A stretch of 64,000 bases of DNA from Candidatus Galacturonatibacter soehngenii (GTDB taxonomy: Bacteria > Bacillota > Clostridia > Lachnospirales > Lachnospiraceae), in the NCBI RefSeq assembly GCF_008830185.1, contig NZ_WAGX01000003.1, positions 62,001 through 126,000 of the forward strand. Reading direction: 5' to 3'. Shown piece by piece: positions 17,106 through 26,200 of the stretch. The notes beneath the pieces were generated by a model that did no database searches, had not been told where the DNA came from, and saw only the letters and a program-made list of their open reading frames with translations. The position numbers and the translations under genes were made by a program. Position 1 is the first letter of the stretch, and the number at the start of each line of letters is the position of its first letter.

Positions 17106-17134
17106 TTGATTGTTGATATAACTAGATGTATAAT
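17106..17134 (+). promoter_or_regulatory. Promoter of the two-component system
   Basis: TTGATT (17106-17111), a 17-base spacer and TATAAT (17129-17134) lie about 55 bases upstream of the kinase start. Confidence 0.65.
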
Positions 17135-17188
17135 ATATGAAAGAGGGAGTAAATGTAAAAACGTAATTCATATTTAATGGGGGATTTT

Positions 17189-18826
17189 ATGAAAACATAT
17201 AAGGGAGAAATTGCTTATTCTATCATATTATTTTTTAGTATTTTTCTTATCTATCATACATTTCATGTTGCATTTGAGGAGGTAATTTTAAGCCATGAAC
17301 AAGATAAAACAAATATATTTTTATTATCACTCGGTCAATATATATATTTGACAGTTGGATTATTGTTAGTGGCTTTTACTGTTTATTTATATATGAATTT
17401 AACAGCCTATATGGCAGGGAAGTTATTTTTTTATTATCTAACATGTATCAGTATTGCTGTATGTTTATTAGTAACTACGAATAATCAAAATAGCGTGGTA
17501 AACATACTAATTGTCATATTAGTTTTTTTTAGCAATATTGTTCTGTACTATTCAATAGGATATTTGACACTTATTGCTAAAAAAAATTTTTGCATATTTA
17601 TGGCTAGAATATTAATAATTATCACACTAATTCTAATTCTATTATATTTGGTTAGTGCAAACACTACTGTATTTTCTATAAAAACCAGAAATTTAATTAT
17701 CACAACAGATTATTTTATTACGATGATTCTAATTCTTCTAAGTATGTTACATGGTTATAAAGAATCAAATGTTTATTCAAAAAAACAAATAAAATTCCTG
17801 TCAAGTGGTTTTATTATGGGTATAATAGTATTTATTCTTTTACAGTTTATCCCAATGATTGCTGTTGTAAAGGTTCCAGATAGTATGGGGGATTCATATG
17901 AAATAGATAAAACTGTAGAGACAGATGGAAAGGAAGACTTGTACTCTATTATTCACATGGAAAATCTAGAAGGACATCATAACATTTATCAGATTATGAT
18001 TTTTTCAGGCACTGTAATAACAATGATATATTTATTAATTAAACGGGAATATCTGGGGATTAATAATAAAGGATTAAAACGATATTTGTTAAGTGTTGTA
18101 TATTTGATTCTGGCTAATACATATTTTTTTATTATTCTTTCGGAGAATACTTTAGAATTTATTTTATTTAATCTTTTATTAATATTACCACTCTTAAGCT
18201 ATAGTTATCAGATAAGTAAAAATAAGGATACTATTTATGGTAATTGTACATTAGAATTGATTGAAGAAGAACGAGAAAAGTTATCAATTTTTCTTCATGA
18301 TGAAATACTTCAAGACTTAATTGCATTATCACACTCAATTAGACCAGAAGAAGCAAAGCAGCGACTCACATCTATAATTGGATTAATTCGTACAAAGGGT
18401 CAAGATATTTACCCGACTATTGTGGAAGATTTAGGAGTCGAGCAAGCTTTGAAGATATTTATAGAAGAAGTAGAAATTGATCATAACATTGAGCTGATAT
18501 TTCGATATGAATATCCGAAGGGAGTTCTTCCTAAGAAAGTTTCACTTATTATATACAGAACGGTAAAAGAGTTAATTACAAATGCAATAAAGCATGCAAG
18601 GTGTACTCAGATTACAATAGGAATATCCAAAGGGGCAGAAGGTATTGTGTGTGTTGTATCTGATAATGGAATCGGTTTTCAAGTACCAGAAAATGAAAAG
18701 TTATTAAAAAACTCCAATATTGGACTTTATACAATTAGAAAACAAATTGCTAATTTAAGTGGAAATATGAGGATTTCCTCAGATAAAGAGGGAAGTGAAT
18801 TCCAATTTTATATTCCGTTGAGGTAG
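17189..18826 (+). CDS. Sensor histidine kinase, NarX/LiaS class with multi-pass membrane sensor
   Basis: The product is 545 residues. The N-terminal 340 residues hold about eight to nine membrane helices with one extracytoplasmic loop near 225-265. The HisKA_3 phosphorylation motif LSIFLHDEILQDLIALSHSI puts the phospho-His near residue 370. The ATPase domain shows the N-box KELITNAIKHA and G-box DNGIGFQV. ATG at 17189 follows GGGGGA; ATG at 17177 is in frame but lies before that site. A LuxR-type response regulator starts 4 bases later. Being directly upstream of a peptide-maturation operon, it probably senses the peptide or envelope damage and controls that operon (inference). Confidence 0.92.
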   Translation: MKTYKGEIAYSIILFFSIFLIYHTFHVAFEEVILSHEQDKTNIFLLSLGQYIYLTVGLLLVAFTVYLYMNLTAYMAGKLFFYYLTCISIAVCLLVTTNNQNSVVNILIVILVFFSNIVLYYSIGYLTLIAKKNFCIFMARILIIITLILILLYLVSANTTVFSIKTRNLIITTDYFITMILILLSMLHGYKESNVYSKKQIKFLSSGFIMGIIVFILLQFIPMIAVVKVPDSMGDSYEIDKTVETDGKEDLYSIIHMENLEGHHNIYQIMIFSGTVITMIYLLIKREYLGINNKGLKRYLLSVVYLILANTYFFIILSENTLEFILFNLLLILPLLSYSYQISKNKDTIYGNCTLELIEEEREKLSIFLHDEILQDLIALSHSIRPEEAKQRLTSIIGLIRTKGQDIYPTIVEDLGVEQALKIFIEEVEIDHNIELIFRYEYPKGVLPKKVSLIIYRTVKELITNAIKHARCTQITIGISKGAEGIVCVVSDNGIGFQVPENEKLLKNSNIGLYTIRKQIANLSGNMRISSDKEGSEFQFYIPLR

Positions 18827-18830
18827 TTAT

Positions 18831-19424
18831 ATGAAAGAGATAAAAATAATAATTGTAGATGACCATAAGATGTTAGCTTCAGCTCTAGCAGCTCAATTGA
18901 ATAAAGAGGAAGGAATTGCTGTAATTGAAACGATTACAGACCCAACTCATTTAATCAAAAGCCTGAAAGAAAAACAACCTGATGCTTTATTAATGGATGT
19001 TCGGATGGGTGAATTTAACGGACTAGAGCTTTCAAAAAAAATAAAAGAAGAGAATGCAGAAATCAAGATAATATTAATGTCGGGTTATCATATAAGTCAT
19101 ATGGCTAAGGATAATGGAGCTGATGCATTTGCTTCGAAAGAAGAAAATATTTCATCTTTGGTTCAAACAATTAAAAAAGTGTGTATTGATCAAGCTAATG
19201 TATTTCCAATGTGTGAAGAGAATATGGTGTTAACTAATGCAGAAGTAAAAGTATTAGAACTTATCAGTCTAGATAAAACACGAAAAGAAATTGCAGCAGA
19301 GCTTTATATCTCTGAAAAAACGGTTACAAATCATATTTCTTCCATCTTAAGCAAATTACATGTTAGATCTCGAATTGGTGCTATTATGAAAGGCGTTGAA
19401 CTAGGCATCATTGGTGCTAAATAA
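18831..19424 (+). CDS. LuxR/NarL-family response regulator
   Basis: The product is 197 residues. The receiver domain has the acidic pair Asp10-Asp11, phospho-acceptor Asp56 (LLMDVRMG) and Lys103 (FASKEE). The C-terminal helix-turn-helix is LTNAEVKVLELISLDKTRKE followed by IAAELYISEKTVTNHISSIL, the GerE/LuxR fold. It pairs with the preceding kinase. A strong terminator follows, so the peptide operon downstream has its own promoter, which this regulator may bind. Confidence 0.94.
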   Translation: MKEIKIIIVDDHKMLASALAAQLNKEEGIAVIETITDPTHLIKSLKEKQPDALLMDVRMGEFNGLELSKKIKEENAEIKIILMSGYHISHMAKDNGADAFASKEENISSLVQTIKKVCIDQANVFPMCEENMVLTNAEVKVLELISLDKTRKEIAAELYISEKTVTNHISSILSKLHVRSRIGAIMKGVELGIIGAK

Positions 19425-19443
19425 AGGTGAGAATAAATCATGT

Positions 19444-19486
19444 CAATAGGACTTTTGAGTAAATTTTTTGCTCAAAGGTCCTATTG
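19444..19486 (+). terminator. Strong hairpin terminator after the response regulator
   Basis: CAATAGGACTTTTGAG (19444-19459) pairs with CTCAAAGGTCCTATTG (19471-19486) over 16 bp with one G-T pair. Only a broken T-tract (TTATTCTGCGTTTTT) follows, but the stem is very stable. Confidence 0.75.
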
Positions 19487-19575
19487 TTATTCTGCGTTTT
19501 TATTGAGATAATTCAATTGTCGAATAATAGTTGACTAAATATTTGATAATACATAAGGCTATGGAGGTGAGGAAT

Positions 19576-19677
19576 ATGTTGTTTAAATCGAAAGTAGCAA
19601 GACGTGCTTGTATCGTCGCTGGAACAAAAAAATGTGTAGGGGTTGGATATAAGAACAAAAAGGGTGTTAAAATCTAA
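19576..19677 (+). CDS. Predicted RiPP / antimicrobial peptide precursor, 33 aa
   Basis: This small gene has a strong ribosome site GGAGGTGAGGA (19563-19573) directly before ATG 19576. The peptide starts MLFKSKVARRAC and continues IVAGTKKCVGVGYKNKKG to an end in VKI. It contains ten Lys/Arg and no acidic residues, two Cys (12 and 20), one Tyr (25) and five Gly. It stands alone between a terminator and the hairpin that precedes an operon with a radical SAM/SPASM enzyme, an exporter, two ABC permeases and a membrane protease. That setting is typical of ribosomally made, post-translationally modified peptides. No homologue is recognised. A longer in-frame start at 19561 would bury the ribosome site and is rejected. 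Calling it a precursor is an inference from size, charge and context. Confidence 0.72.
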   Translation: MLFKSKVARRACIVAGTKKCVGVGYKNKKGVKI

Positions 19678-19684
19678 ATTTTGT

Positions 19685-19713
19685 AAGGCAATGGATTATT
19701 GCTCCATTGCCTT
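19685..19713 (+). promoter_or_regulatory. Hairpin between the peptide gene and the rest of its operon
   Basis: AAGGCAATGGA (19685-19695) pairs perfectly with TCCATTGCCTT (19703-19713), loop TTATTGC. No T-tract follows, and AAAGGAG for the next gene comes 5 bases later. It fits a partial terminator or mRNA-stabilising element that lets the peptide gene be expressed above the enzymes. Confidence 0.65.
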
Positions 19714-19733
19714 GCACAAAGGAGTTATTCTAA

Positions 19734-20579
19734 ATGAAAAAGCAGAAGTTATTGGAAATCCATAATCTTACACAACATTATGGTGATTTTATTGCTTTAA
19801 ACAATATTTCATTTTCTATAGAAAAGGGAACAATTATTGGTTTATTAGGAAAAAATGGTGCTGGAAAAACAACACTAATGAAAACTATTCTTGGGTTGCT
19901 GTGTCAATATGATGGGGAGATAAAATTTAAAGGAAAATCAATAAATCACGGTGACCCTAAAATTATGAGAAAGATTAGCTCTCTGGTGGATGTAAGGTTT
20001 TATGAGGATATGTCTGCATATGAAAATTTAAATTATTTACTAATGGCTGATGTAAAAATCAGTAAAAGTAATAGACGGAAAAAAATTGATGAACTATTGA
20101 CATTGGTAGGATTGGAGAATAATAGTTCTTCAAAAGTAAAATCATTTTCCTTTGGTATGAAACAAAGATTGGCCTTAGCACAGGTTTTTTTACATGATGC
20201 AGAACTGATTATATTGGATGAACCTTTTGTAGGATTGGATCCTGTAGGAATAGAGTTTATGAAAAGCATGTTAAAACAGATCCAAAGGGAGAAAGATGCT
20301 ACTATAATCTTTTCAAGCCATCAATTGGAGGAAGTTAGTGATTTGGCAGATGAAATTGTTGCTATTTCAGATGGGACAATAAAATATTGCGGCACATTAC
20401 AGGAATTACAAAATACAAATAAAAAATATAATATTTGGTTTGTTGGAAAAGAAATGAAAATAGAGATACCTTATAATTCTGAAATTTTGCAAAGAACAAT
20501 TCACGAACATTTAAAAAAAGGAATTGAAATATCAAAAATTGAGGTTATTGAAAATGCACTATATCAACTATTTATTTAG
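19734..20579 (+). CDS. ABC transporter ATP-binding protein, BcrA/CcmA type
   Basis: The product is 281 residues. Walker A GLLGKNGAGKTTLMK lies near 36-50, the signature SFSFGMKQRLALAQ near 138, Walker B LIILDEPFVGLDPVG, and the switch His in FSSHQLEEVSDL. Proteins of this class energise permeases that give self-protection against peptide antibiotics. It is first in the operon after the peptide gene and 9 bases before a permease gene, so the two, perhaps with the second permease at 24282, likely form the immunity or export pump. Base composition is visibly more AT-rich than in the flanking housekeeping genes. Confidence 0.92.
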   Translation: MKKQKLLEIHNLTQHYGDFIALNNISFSIEKGTIIGLLGKNGAGKTTLMKTILGLLCQYDGEIKFKGKSINHGDPKIMRKISSLVDVRFYEDMSAYENLNYLLMADVKISKSNRRKKIDELLTLVGLENNSSSKVKSFSFGMKQRLALAQVFLHDAELIILDEPFVGLDPVGIEFMKSMLKQIQREKDATIIFSSHQLEEVSDLADEIVAISDGTIKYCGTLQELQNTNKKYNIWFVGKEMKIEIPYNSEILQRTIHEHLKKGIEISKIEVIENALYQLFI

Positions 20580-20588
20580 GAGGAATCA

Positions 20589-21326
20589 ATGCTTAAAGAA
20601 TTGTATAAAATAATTTATAAAAAATATTATTTTTCATTGATTCTCCTTCTATTTATGCCTATGTTATTTGCTATTGGTTGTTTTTTGAATCTACCATATA
20701 TGGTGGAGGAAAATAATTTGTCAACTAGTGCGCTTGATTATTGTGCTGAAATGCAAATGCTTATAAAGTACGCCTATTTTTTAGTAATTATCTATTTATC
20801 AACGGATGCTTTTTCAGGAGAACTTGAAGGTGGTCAATTAAGACTTGTCACTATACATGTGATTTCAAGGACGAAAATAGTACTACAGAAGTTAAGCGCT
20901 ATTTGTCTATTTATATTGGTTTTGCATATATTGTTTTGGTTATTTAATTTTAGCATGTACTGTTTAGGGAATTTGAAAAATAATATTCCTATTGTATTTT
21001 CTAGTAAAAATATTGAAATATATATAGGAATATTTGGAGGATATTTAGTGTCTTTTTATGTATGTAGTATAATCTCTTTTTTTATCGGACTATTTATGAA
21101 GAAAATCTATACTTTAGTAGTTGTGTATTTTATATGGTTCGTTTGCCGATATGCTGATCAAATAGCAAGCATGAAGAACATATTTCCAGAATTCATGGCA
21201 GACTATTTAACTGAAATATCAGGCAATACAACTTATCAAATATCAGGGTATCTATGGAGTATACTTTTTTTCTTTATAATTCTATTAATTTTAATACGTA
21301 TGTTTCATAATAAAAATATTATTTAG
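20589..21326 (+). CDS. ABC-2 type permease subunit
   Basis: The product is 245 residues with six predicted membrane helices. After the first helix the segment AFSGELEGGQLRLVTIHVIS matches the cytoplasmic coupling region of ABC-2 permeases that pair with BcrA-like ATPases. It starts 9 bases after the ATPase gene with TTAGGAGG. It probably forms the channel of the self-immunity or export transporter of the peptide cluster. Individual sequence identity to named immunity proteins is not recognisable by eye. Confidence 0.8.
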   Translation: MLKELYKIIYKKYYFSLILLLFMPMLFAIGCFLNLPYMVEENNLSTSALDYCAEMQMLIKYAYFLVIIYLSTDAFSGELEGGQLRLVTIHVISRTKIVLQKLSAICLFILVLHILFWLFNFSMYCLGNLKNNIPIVFSSKNIEIYIGIFGGYLVSFYVCSIISFFIGLFMKKIYTLVVVYFIWFVCRYADQIASMKNIFPEFMADYLTEISGNTTYQISGYLWSILFFFIILLILIRMFHNKNII

Positions 21327-21339
21327 GAGAATATTTGAA

Positions 21340-22602
21340 ATGCAAAAGAAAAAGAACTACTATTTAAGTGAGAATATAAAATTATTAAAAATTCATTCTA
21401 TTTGGATATTATCAAATTTTGATAACCAATCTGTCATTGGACTTGATGAACAAGGAGTAACTTTTTGGAAGCAGCTAGAAAATGGCAACGTGAATAAAAA
21501 AGACATTGATAATAACGAAGAATTATATAATGCTTTATTCGAACTAGGCTTTTTGACTCAAAATAAGAGTAATATAAATAAAAGAGAATTAAGGATAACT
21601 TCAGCATATGTTCATTTACTAAATCGATGCAATCTGAACTGTGTAGGATGTTACTCTATGAATGATGAACGAAATATAGAATCGGATGCATCAGCGGATA
21701 AATGGAAATTGGCATTCGAAAGATTGGCCTTAGCCGGTGTCAAAAGTGTTGTGATTTCCGGGGGAGAACCATTATTAAGAAAAGATATCATTGAAATATT
21801 ACAATACGCAAAAACTGTAGCAAAGATTGAAAATTTATCATTAATTACAAATGGGACAGTTGATTTTCCTTTTGAAAAATTGAAAGGATATGTTGATGCA
21901 ATTGCAGTCTCTGTAGATGGGTATAGTAAAATGAGTCCTACTTTTATAAGAGATGAGGGAATATTTGAGAAAATTATTAAAACAGTTTCCTTGATAAGAG
22001 ATATAGGCATAGAGGTATGTATTGTTCCTACATTGCATAAGAAGAATTATAATACAATGAAATTATATGACAAACTTGCAGAAGAACTTCAGGTTGCAAT
22101 TAGTTTTAGCATATTTTCTGTTCCTAATAATGAAGTTTTTAGGGAATATATATTAGATGATGTAGCACTGTGTAAAATGGCTCAAGATATTGTTACCTTA
22201 AATGCTGAAGTTGAGGATATAACAACTGCTGGGGAAGGGATTTGTGCCATGAAATCTTGTGGGCTTGGTCAAGATATGATAAGTATTGATTCAAAAGGAA
22301 ATATATATCCATGTCACATTCTACATGATGAAAATCTTTTGTTAGGTAATATATTTGATAATCCATTAAAAGCTGAAAATTTTAATCAAACTGTGTTGAA
22401 TATGTGTAGACAGGCGAATGTTGACAATATAAAAGGATGTAAAATATGTGAATATAAATATATATGTGGTGGAGGTTGCAGGGGAAGAGCTTATCTTCAA
22501 AAAAAAAATTTGTTGGAAAAAGACAGTTATTGTAAATTGTTTTATAAATTTCATGAGTTTGAAATGCAAACAATTCAGCAGGGTTTAATAAATGAAAAAT
22601 GA
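21340..22602 (+). CDS. Radical SAM/SPASM peptide maturase with PqqD-like N-terminal domain
   Basis: The product is 420 residues. Residues 1-80 resemble a PqqD-like peptide-recognition element (LSENIKLLKIHS, then IGLDEQGVTFWKQLENG). The radical SAM motif RCNLNCVGC gives Cys97, Cys101 and Cys104. SGGEPLLRKD and LSLITNG are conserved SAM-binding strands. A C-terminal SPASM domain has Cys in YPCHIL and the dense cluster CKICEYKYICGGGC, followed by SYCKLF, for two auxiliary clusters. Such enzymes install thioether, carbon-carbon or epimer modifications in RiPP precursors. The likely substrate is the 33-residue peptide at 19576. The gene overlaps the following exporter gene by 11 bases. The product chemistry cannot be read from the sequence. 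Confidence 0.9.
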   Translation: MQKKKNYYLSENIKLLKIHSIWILSNFDNQSVIGLDEQGVTFWKQLENGNVNKKDIDNNEELYNALFELGFLTQNKSNINKRELRITSAYVHLLNRCNLNCVGCYSMNDERNIESDASADKWKLAFERLALAGVKSVVISGGEPLLRKDIIEILQYAKTVAKIENLSLITNGTVDFPFEKLKGYVDAIAVSVDGYSKMSPTFIRDEGIFEKIIKTVSLIRDIGIEVCIVPTLHKKNYNTMKLYDKLAEELQVAISFSIFSVPNNEVFREYILDDVALCKMAQDIVTLNAEVEDITTAGEGICAMKSCGLGQDMISIDSKGNIYPCHILHDENLLLGNIFDNPLKAENFNQTVLNMCRQANVDNIKGCKICEYKYICGGGCRGRAYLQKKNLLEKDSYCKLFYKFHEFEMQTIQQGLINEK

Positions 22603-24298
22603 AAATATATTAAAAATAGCAACAGAATGTTTAATTAATAGAAAAATTTTGATTTTACTGTTAATGATATTTAAAACATGTTCAGTTGGATTAGGTATTT
22701 TTGTTCCATTTTTAGTAGGGGATGTTATTGATAATATAGATAAAATAAGTATATTTAAAATTGCATTACTTATAATATTATCTTTTGTTTCTTTAGTTAT
22801 TGAAAGTATAGTAACGTATCAATTTACTTTACTGGGAAAAAAAGCTTCAATTCATGTTAGAAATAAACTTTGTCATAAAATTCTCAGTTTAGATGTGCAA
22901 TATTATGACAAAATACATTCTGGAGAGTTAAGCAGTAGAATTATACATGATACTTCATCTTTATCTGAATTTTTAACGGCCTCTTTACCAGATTTATATT
23001 CTAGTATATTAACACTAATTTTAATGATTTCAATTTTAATTTCTTATGATAAATGGCTTGGAGGAATATTTTGTATTATTTTTCCTATTATTATTTTAAT
23101 AATGATTCCATTAGCTAATAAAATCAGTGATTTGGCTATTATTCAACAAGGAATCTATGCAAAGTTAAATGAGATATTAACTGAAACTTTGGAACATATT
23201 AGGTTTGTTAAAGCGTATAATGCTGAAAGAAGCGAAGAAAAAAAAGTATTAAAAAAAATGGATGAATGGTTTTTAAATTCTCAAAAATATAATATGATAC
23301 AAGCTATATTATCTCCACTAATGGGGGGAATAACTACTCTTGGTTTATTTGTAGTTTGTGGAATAGGTGCATACAGGGTGCAAATGGGTTTCGTAACCAC
23401 GGGGACTATTATAATCTTTGCTTTATATTTAGTAAATGCAGTTGAGCCAGTAGAAATAATTGGAAATATTATAATGGAATATAAAGAATTGCAAGGAGCA
23501 TTGTATAAAGTTAGTGAGATATTTGATGTTGAATCCGAAAAAACAGATGGTATTCCTTTAAATAACAAAATAAAAAAATTATCATTTTATGATGTTAAAT
23601 TTAGTTATAATAGAGAGAAAGTTTTAAATGGAATAACTTTTGTTGCAAATCAAAATGAAAAAATAGCAATTGTAGGAGAAAGTGGGGCAGGAAAGACAAC
23701 AATCTTTTCTCTTATAGAAAGATTCTATAATGTAAAAGAGGGGAAAATAGTATGGGGTAATAACAGTATTAATGATATCCAATTAAATGAGTGGAGAAAT
23801 AATATTGGCTATGTGTTTCAGGATAAAATAATAATATCTGGAACAGTAAAGGAGAATTTATTGTATGGCATAGAAAGGGAAGTTTGCGAAAAGGAATTAA
23901 TTCAAGCTGCTAAAAAAGCAAACATTTATGAAACAATTATGACACTAAAATATGGTTTTGACACATACATAGGAGAAAAGGGGGAATTACTTTCAGGTGG
24001 ACAAAAGCAAAAGCTCGCTATAGCAAGAATGTTTCTAAAAAATCCTGCCGTTTTATTGCTAGATGAAATTACAGCAAGTCTCGATGCAGAATCAGAGCAA
24101 CAAATTTCTAAATCACTTAATAACCTCTATATTGGAAGAATAACTTTAATTATTGCACATAAGTTACATACAGTTATGGATGCAGATAGGATTCTTGTTT
24201 TAAAAAACGGAAAATTAGTTGGAGAGGGAAATCACGAAGAATTAATGAAAACAAATAATTACTATCAAGGAGTTATTAAATATGAATTTAAAACGTAA
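22592..24298 (+). CDS. ABC exporter (fused membrane and ATPase domains), no peptidase domain
   Basis: The product is 568 residues: six membrane helices (about 18-290), then an ATPase with Walker A VGESGAGKTT near 362, signature LLSGGQKQKLAIAR, Walker B AVLLLDEITASLD and switch IIAHKLHTV. It is the MsbA/LmrA-like half-transporter type that exports peptides or lipids as a homodimer. It lacks the C39 peptidase seen in many bacteriocin exporters, so leader removal, if any, must be done by another protein such as the CPBP protease downstream. It overlaps the radical SAM gene by 11 bases, which supports joint function in maturation and export. Confidence 0.92.
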   Translation: MKNENILKIATECLINRKILILLLMIFKTCSVGLGIFVPFLVGDVIDNIDKISIFKIALLIILSFVSLVIESIVTYQFTLLGKKASIHVRNKLCHKILSLDVQYYDKIHSGELSSRIIHDTSSLSEFLTASLPDLYSSILTLILMISILISYDKWLGGIFCIIFPIIILIMIPLANKISDLAIIQQGIYAKLNEILTETLEHIRFVKAYNAERSEEKKVLKKMDEWFLNSQKYNMIQAILSPLMGGITTLGLFVVCGIGAYRVQMGFVTTGTIIIFALYLVNAVEPVEIIGNIIMEYKELQGALYKVSEIFDVESEKTDGIPLNNKIKKLSFYDVKFSYNREKVLNGITFVANQNEKIAIVGESGAGKTTIFSLIERFYNVKEGKIVWGNNSINDIQLNEWRNNIGYVFQDKIIISGTVKENLLYGIEREVCEKELIQAAKKANIYETIMTLKYGFDTYIGEKGELLSGGQKQKLAIARMFLKNPAVLLLDEITASLDAESEQQISKSLNNLYIGRITLIIAHKLHTVMDADRILVLKNGKLVGEGNHEELMKTNNYYQGVIKYEFKT

Positions 24299-25070
24299 AT
24301 ATGACATTATGATTTTTTTATCTGCGTTAAAAATGGAGTTCTATAAAGTGATAAGGAGATCGTCAACTAAATTATTACTAATATATGTTGCGCTTCCATT
24401 ATTTTACGGAATTAGTAATATTAAGGGGTCGCAGGCAGTTACAATTGAGGGGAGTTTTTCAGCATTAGCGTTTGGTTCCGCATGCTGGGGTATGCTTGGA
24501 ATGACAGGTTTAGCAAATATACTGTTTATCATTTTGATATCAAATCACTTTGGAAAAGAAAAAGAAGATGGACAATTGAAATTTATTTTATTAGAGATTG
24601 CTAATCGAAAAAAAGTATTGTGGGCGAAGGTTACTGCTGTCTTTTCCTTAATTTTCTTTTCCTATATTTTATTATATATAGCTTCTATTATTGTGTATTA
24701 CACATGTATGGCTGGTTCAGTACATGGTTCAATTTTTATTGATGGAATGGATGACATTATACTGTCTTTTTCAACTGATTTTTTGTATTTGATACAACTT
24801 ATTATGATAGCAAGTATTGAAATACTTATCTGTATGTATTATAAAAGTTCTGTAAGTTTATTACTTGGCGTTATAATATCCATGATATTTATAGTTTTAC
24901 AGTATGTTCCTATTATTAAATTTGCGGATCCAATATATATTGCTGAATTATTTAATTCTTCTAAAATATCAACATTAGGTATAGTAATATATGGAAGTAT
25001 ATACTTATGTTTTGCCTATATATTAATATTATTAGCAATGAAGAAGTTTAAAAGAAGTGAGATAAAATAG
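24282..25070 (+). CDS. ABC-2 type permease subunit, second of the cluster
   Basis: The product is 262 residues with about six membrane helices. The segment HFGKEKEDGQLKFILLEIAN is the ABC-2 coupling region and resembles the matching part of the permease at 20589. The cluster therefore has one soluble ATPase and two permeases, compatible with a heterodimeric pump. ATG at 24282 overlaps the exporter gene by 17 bases and follows AAGGAG at the right distance. It may give immunity against the mature peptide. Confidence 0.78.
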   Translation: MNLKRKYDIMIFLSALKMEFYKVIRRSSTKLLLIYVALPLFYGISNIKGSQAVTIEGSFSALAFGSACWGMLGMTGLANILFIILISNHFGKEKEDGQLKFILLEIANRKKVLWAKVTAVFSLIFFSYILLYIASIIVYYTCMAGSVHGSIFIDGMDDIILSFSTDFLYLIQLIMIASIEILICMYYKSSVSLLLGVIISMIFIVLQYVPIIKFADPIYIAELFNSSKISTLGIVIYGSIYLCFAYILILLAMKKFKRSEIK

Positions 25071-25694
25071 ATGATTATTCTAAGAGATAAAGCTCAAGAA
25101 TTTCTAAAAGATATAATTGATATTGTTATTCTGGTTTGTGTTCCCGCAATGGCATTGTTATTTTTTATACTAATAAATTATATAATTATTTTTAAAATAG
25201 GAATAGTGAAAAATATATATTGTCAAATAATATTTATGTACGGAATACCAATCATTATTAGTTTATGTCTTATACCAATCAAATTAACTTCTAGTTCTTT
25301 TTCACAAATAGGAATTTGTTTTAACAGTAAAGTATATCAAAATATTATAGTTTGCATTGGAACTCTTATTTTAATTATAATATATTTTTATGAAAATAGC
25401 TTAGATAAGTTAGAAGGAGGATATGTTTTACAATTTATTTTTGTTGGCATAGGTGAAGAAATTTTTTTTAGAGCAATATTATATAATCAATTAAAACGAG
25501 TGTGTAGATCTGAAATTACAGCCATCCTAATTGTTGCCGTTATTTTTGGGTATTTATTTCATTCGGACGGAGGGATTTGGGCATTACTTCTAATAAGAAT
25601 GCCTTTGAGTATTATATTTTCTTTAATATACAGGAAAACAAAGTCGTTATCAATCCCTATTTTATTACATGCGATATACGATATATTAGTTTAG
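25071..25694 (+). CDS. CPBP-family intramembrane metalloprotease
   Basis: The product is 207 residues with about six membrane helices. The three family motifs are present: GEEIFFR (Glu129, Glu130, Arg134), a GYLFH His (His164) and HAIYD (His200, Asp204). These form the active site of Rce1/CAAX-like prenyl endopeptidase relatives (Abi), several of which process or give immunity to bacteriocins. The start codon directly abuts the previous stop. In this cluster it is the only visible protease, so it could trim the peptide leader or degrade it for self-protection (inference). Confidence 0.87.
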   Translation: MIILRDKAQEFLKDIIDIVILVCVPAMALLFFILINYIIIFKIGIVKNIYCQIIFMYGIPIIISLCLIPIKLTSSSFSQIGICFNSKVYQNIIVCIGTLILIIIYFYENSLDKLEGGYVLQFIFVGIGEEIFFRAILYNQLKRVCRSEITAILIVAVIFGYLFHSDGGIWALLLIRMPLSIIFSLIYRKTKSLSIPILLHAIYDILV

Positions 25695-25703
25695 GAGGAT
25701 TAA

Positions 25704-26150
25704 ATGTTAAAAAAATTTATTATTGGAGATTTGATAGCAGCAATATTAATAATTGCAGAGATTATAATTCTTAATCTATTTATTGAAAAAATAGGTACCG
25801 TTGTATACATACTATTGGATTTATTATTAATCATCCTTATTCTTTTTATTACCAATTTTCTTTTAAATAAGGGAAGTACAACAAAAAAATGTATTATAAA
25901 TGCCATTGTTTTAGTAGTCCTTTATATCGCAATAAATGGAGCATATGAAAAGACATCATATGGGGTAAGATTAAATGAAACATTAAATGAAAATGCTGTT
26001 ATCGATGAAGAAGTTGATAATGCTAATAATAATTTGGAAGTATCTTTCTATGATGCGGACACTTCTAGCCAAGTAATTAATTACGGATTTTATTTTGTAA
26101 TTGCTTTCCTTGGTGGGAAATTAGGAATTAAAAATAGAAAAATGATTTAG
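25704..26150 (+). CDS. Small membrane protein of unknown function
   Basis: The product is 148 residues with about four hydrophobic segments (8-28, 32-52, 62-80, 124-140) and one hydrophilic loop, about 85-122, rich in Asn, Glu and Asp. No family is recognised. AGGAGG (25694-25699) precedes ATG 25704. It is the last gene before the cluster terminator, has the same strongly AT-rich composition and is probably part of the immunity or transport machinery. Confidence 0.7.
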   Translation: MLKKFIIGDLIAAILIIAEIIILNLFIEKIGTVVYILLDLLLIILILFITNFLLNKGSTTKKCIINAIVLVVLYIAINGAYEKTSYGVRLNETLNENAVIDEEVDNANNNLEVSFYDADTSSQVINYGFYFVIAFLGGKLGIKNRKMI

Positions 26151-26200
26151 ACTCAACTTGAAAAGTTTTATAAAACAACGATAGAAGTTATCCATACATC

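Noticed and set aside
19561-19677. Longer 38-codon start for the small peptide gene
   Set aside because: ATG 19561 would place the GGAGGTGAGGA ribosome site inside the gene, and it has no ribosome site of its own.
21651-22010. 119-codon open frame on the minus strand
   Set aside because: It is a shadow of the radical SAM gene, which has all expected motifs in its own frame.
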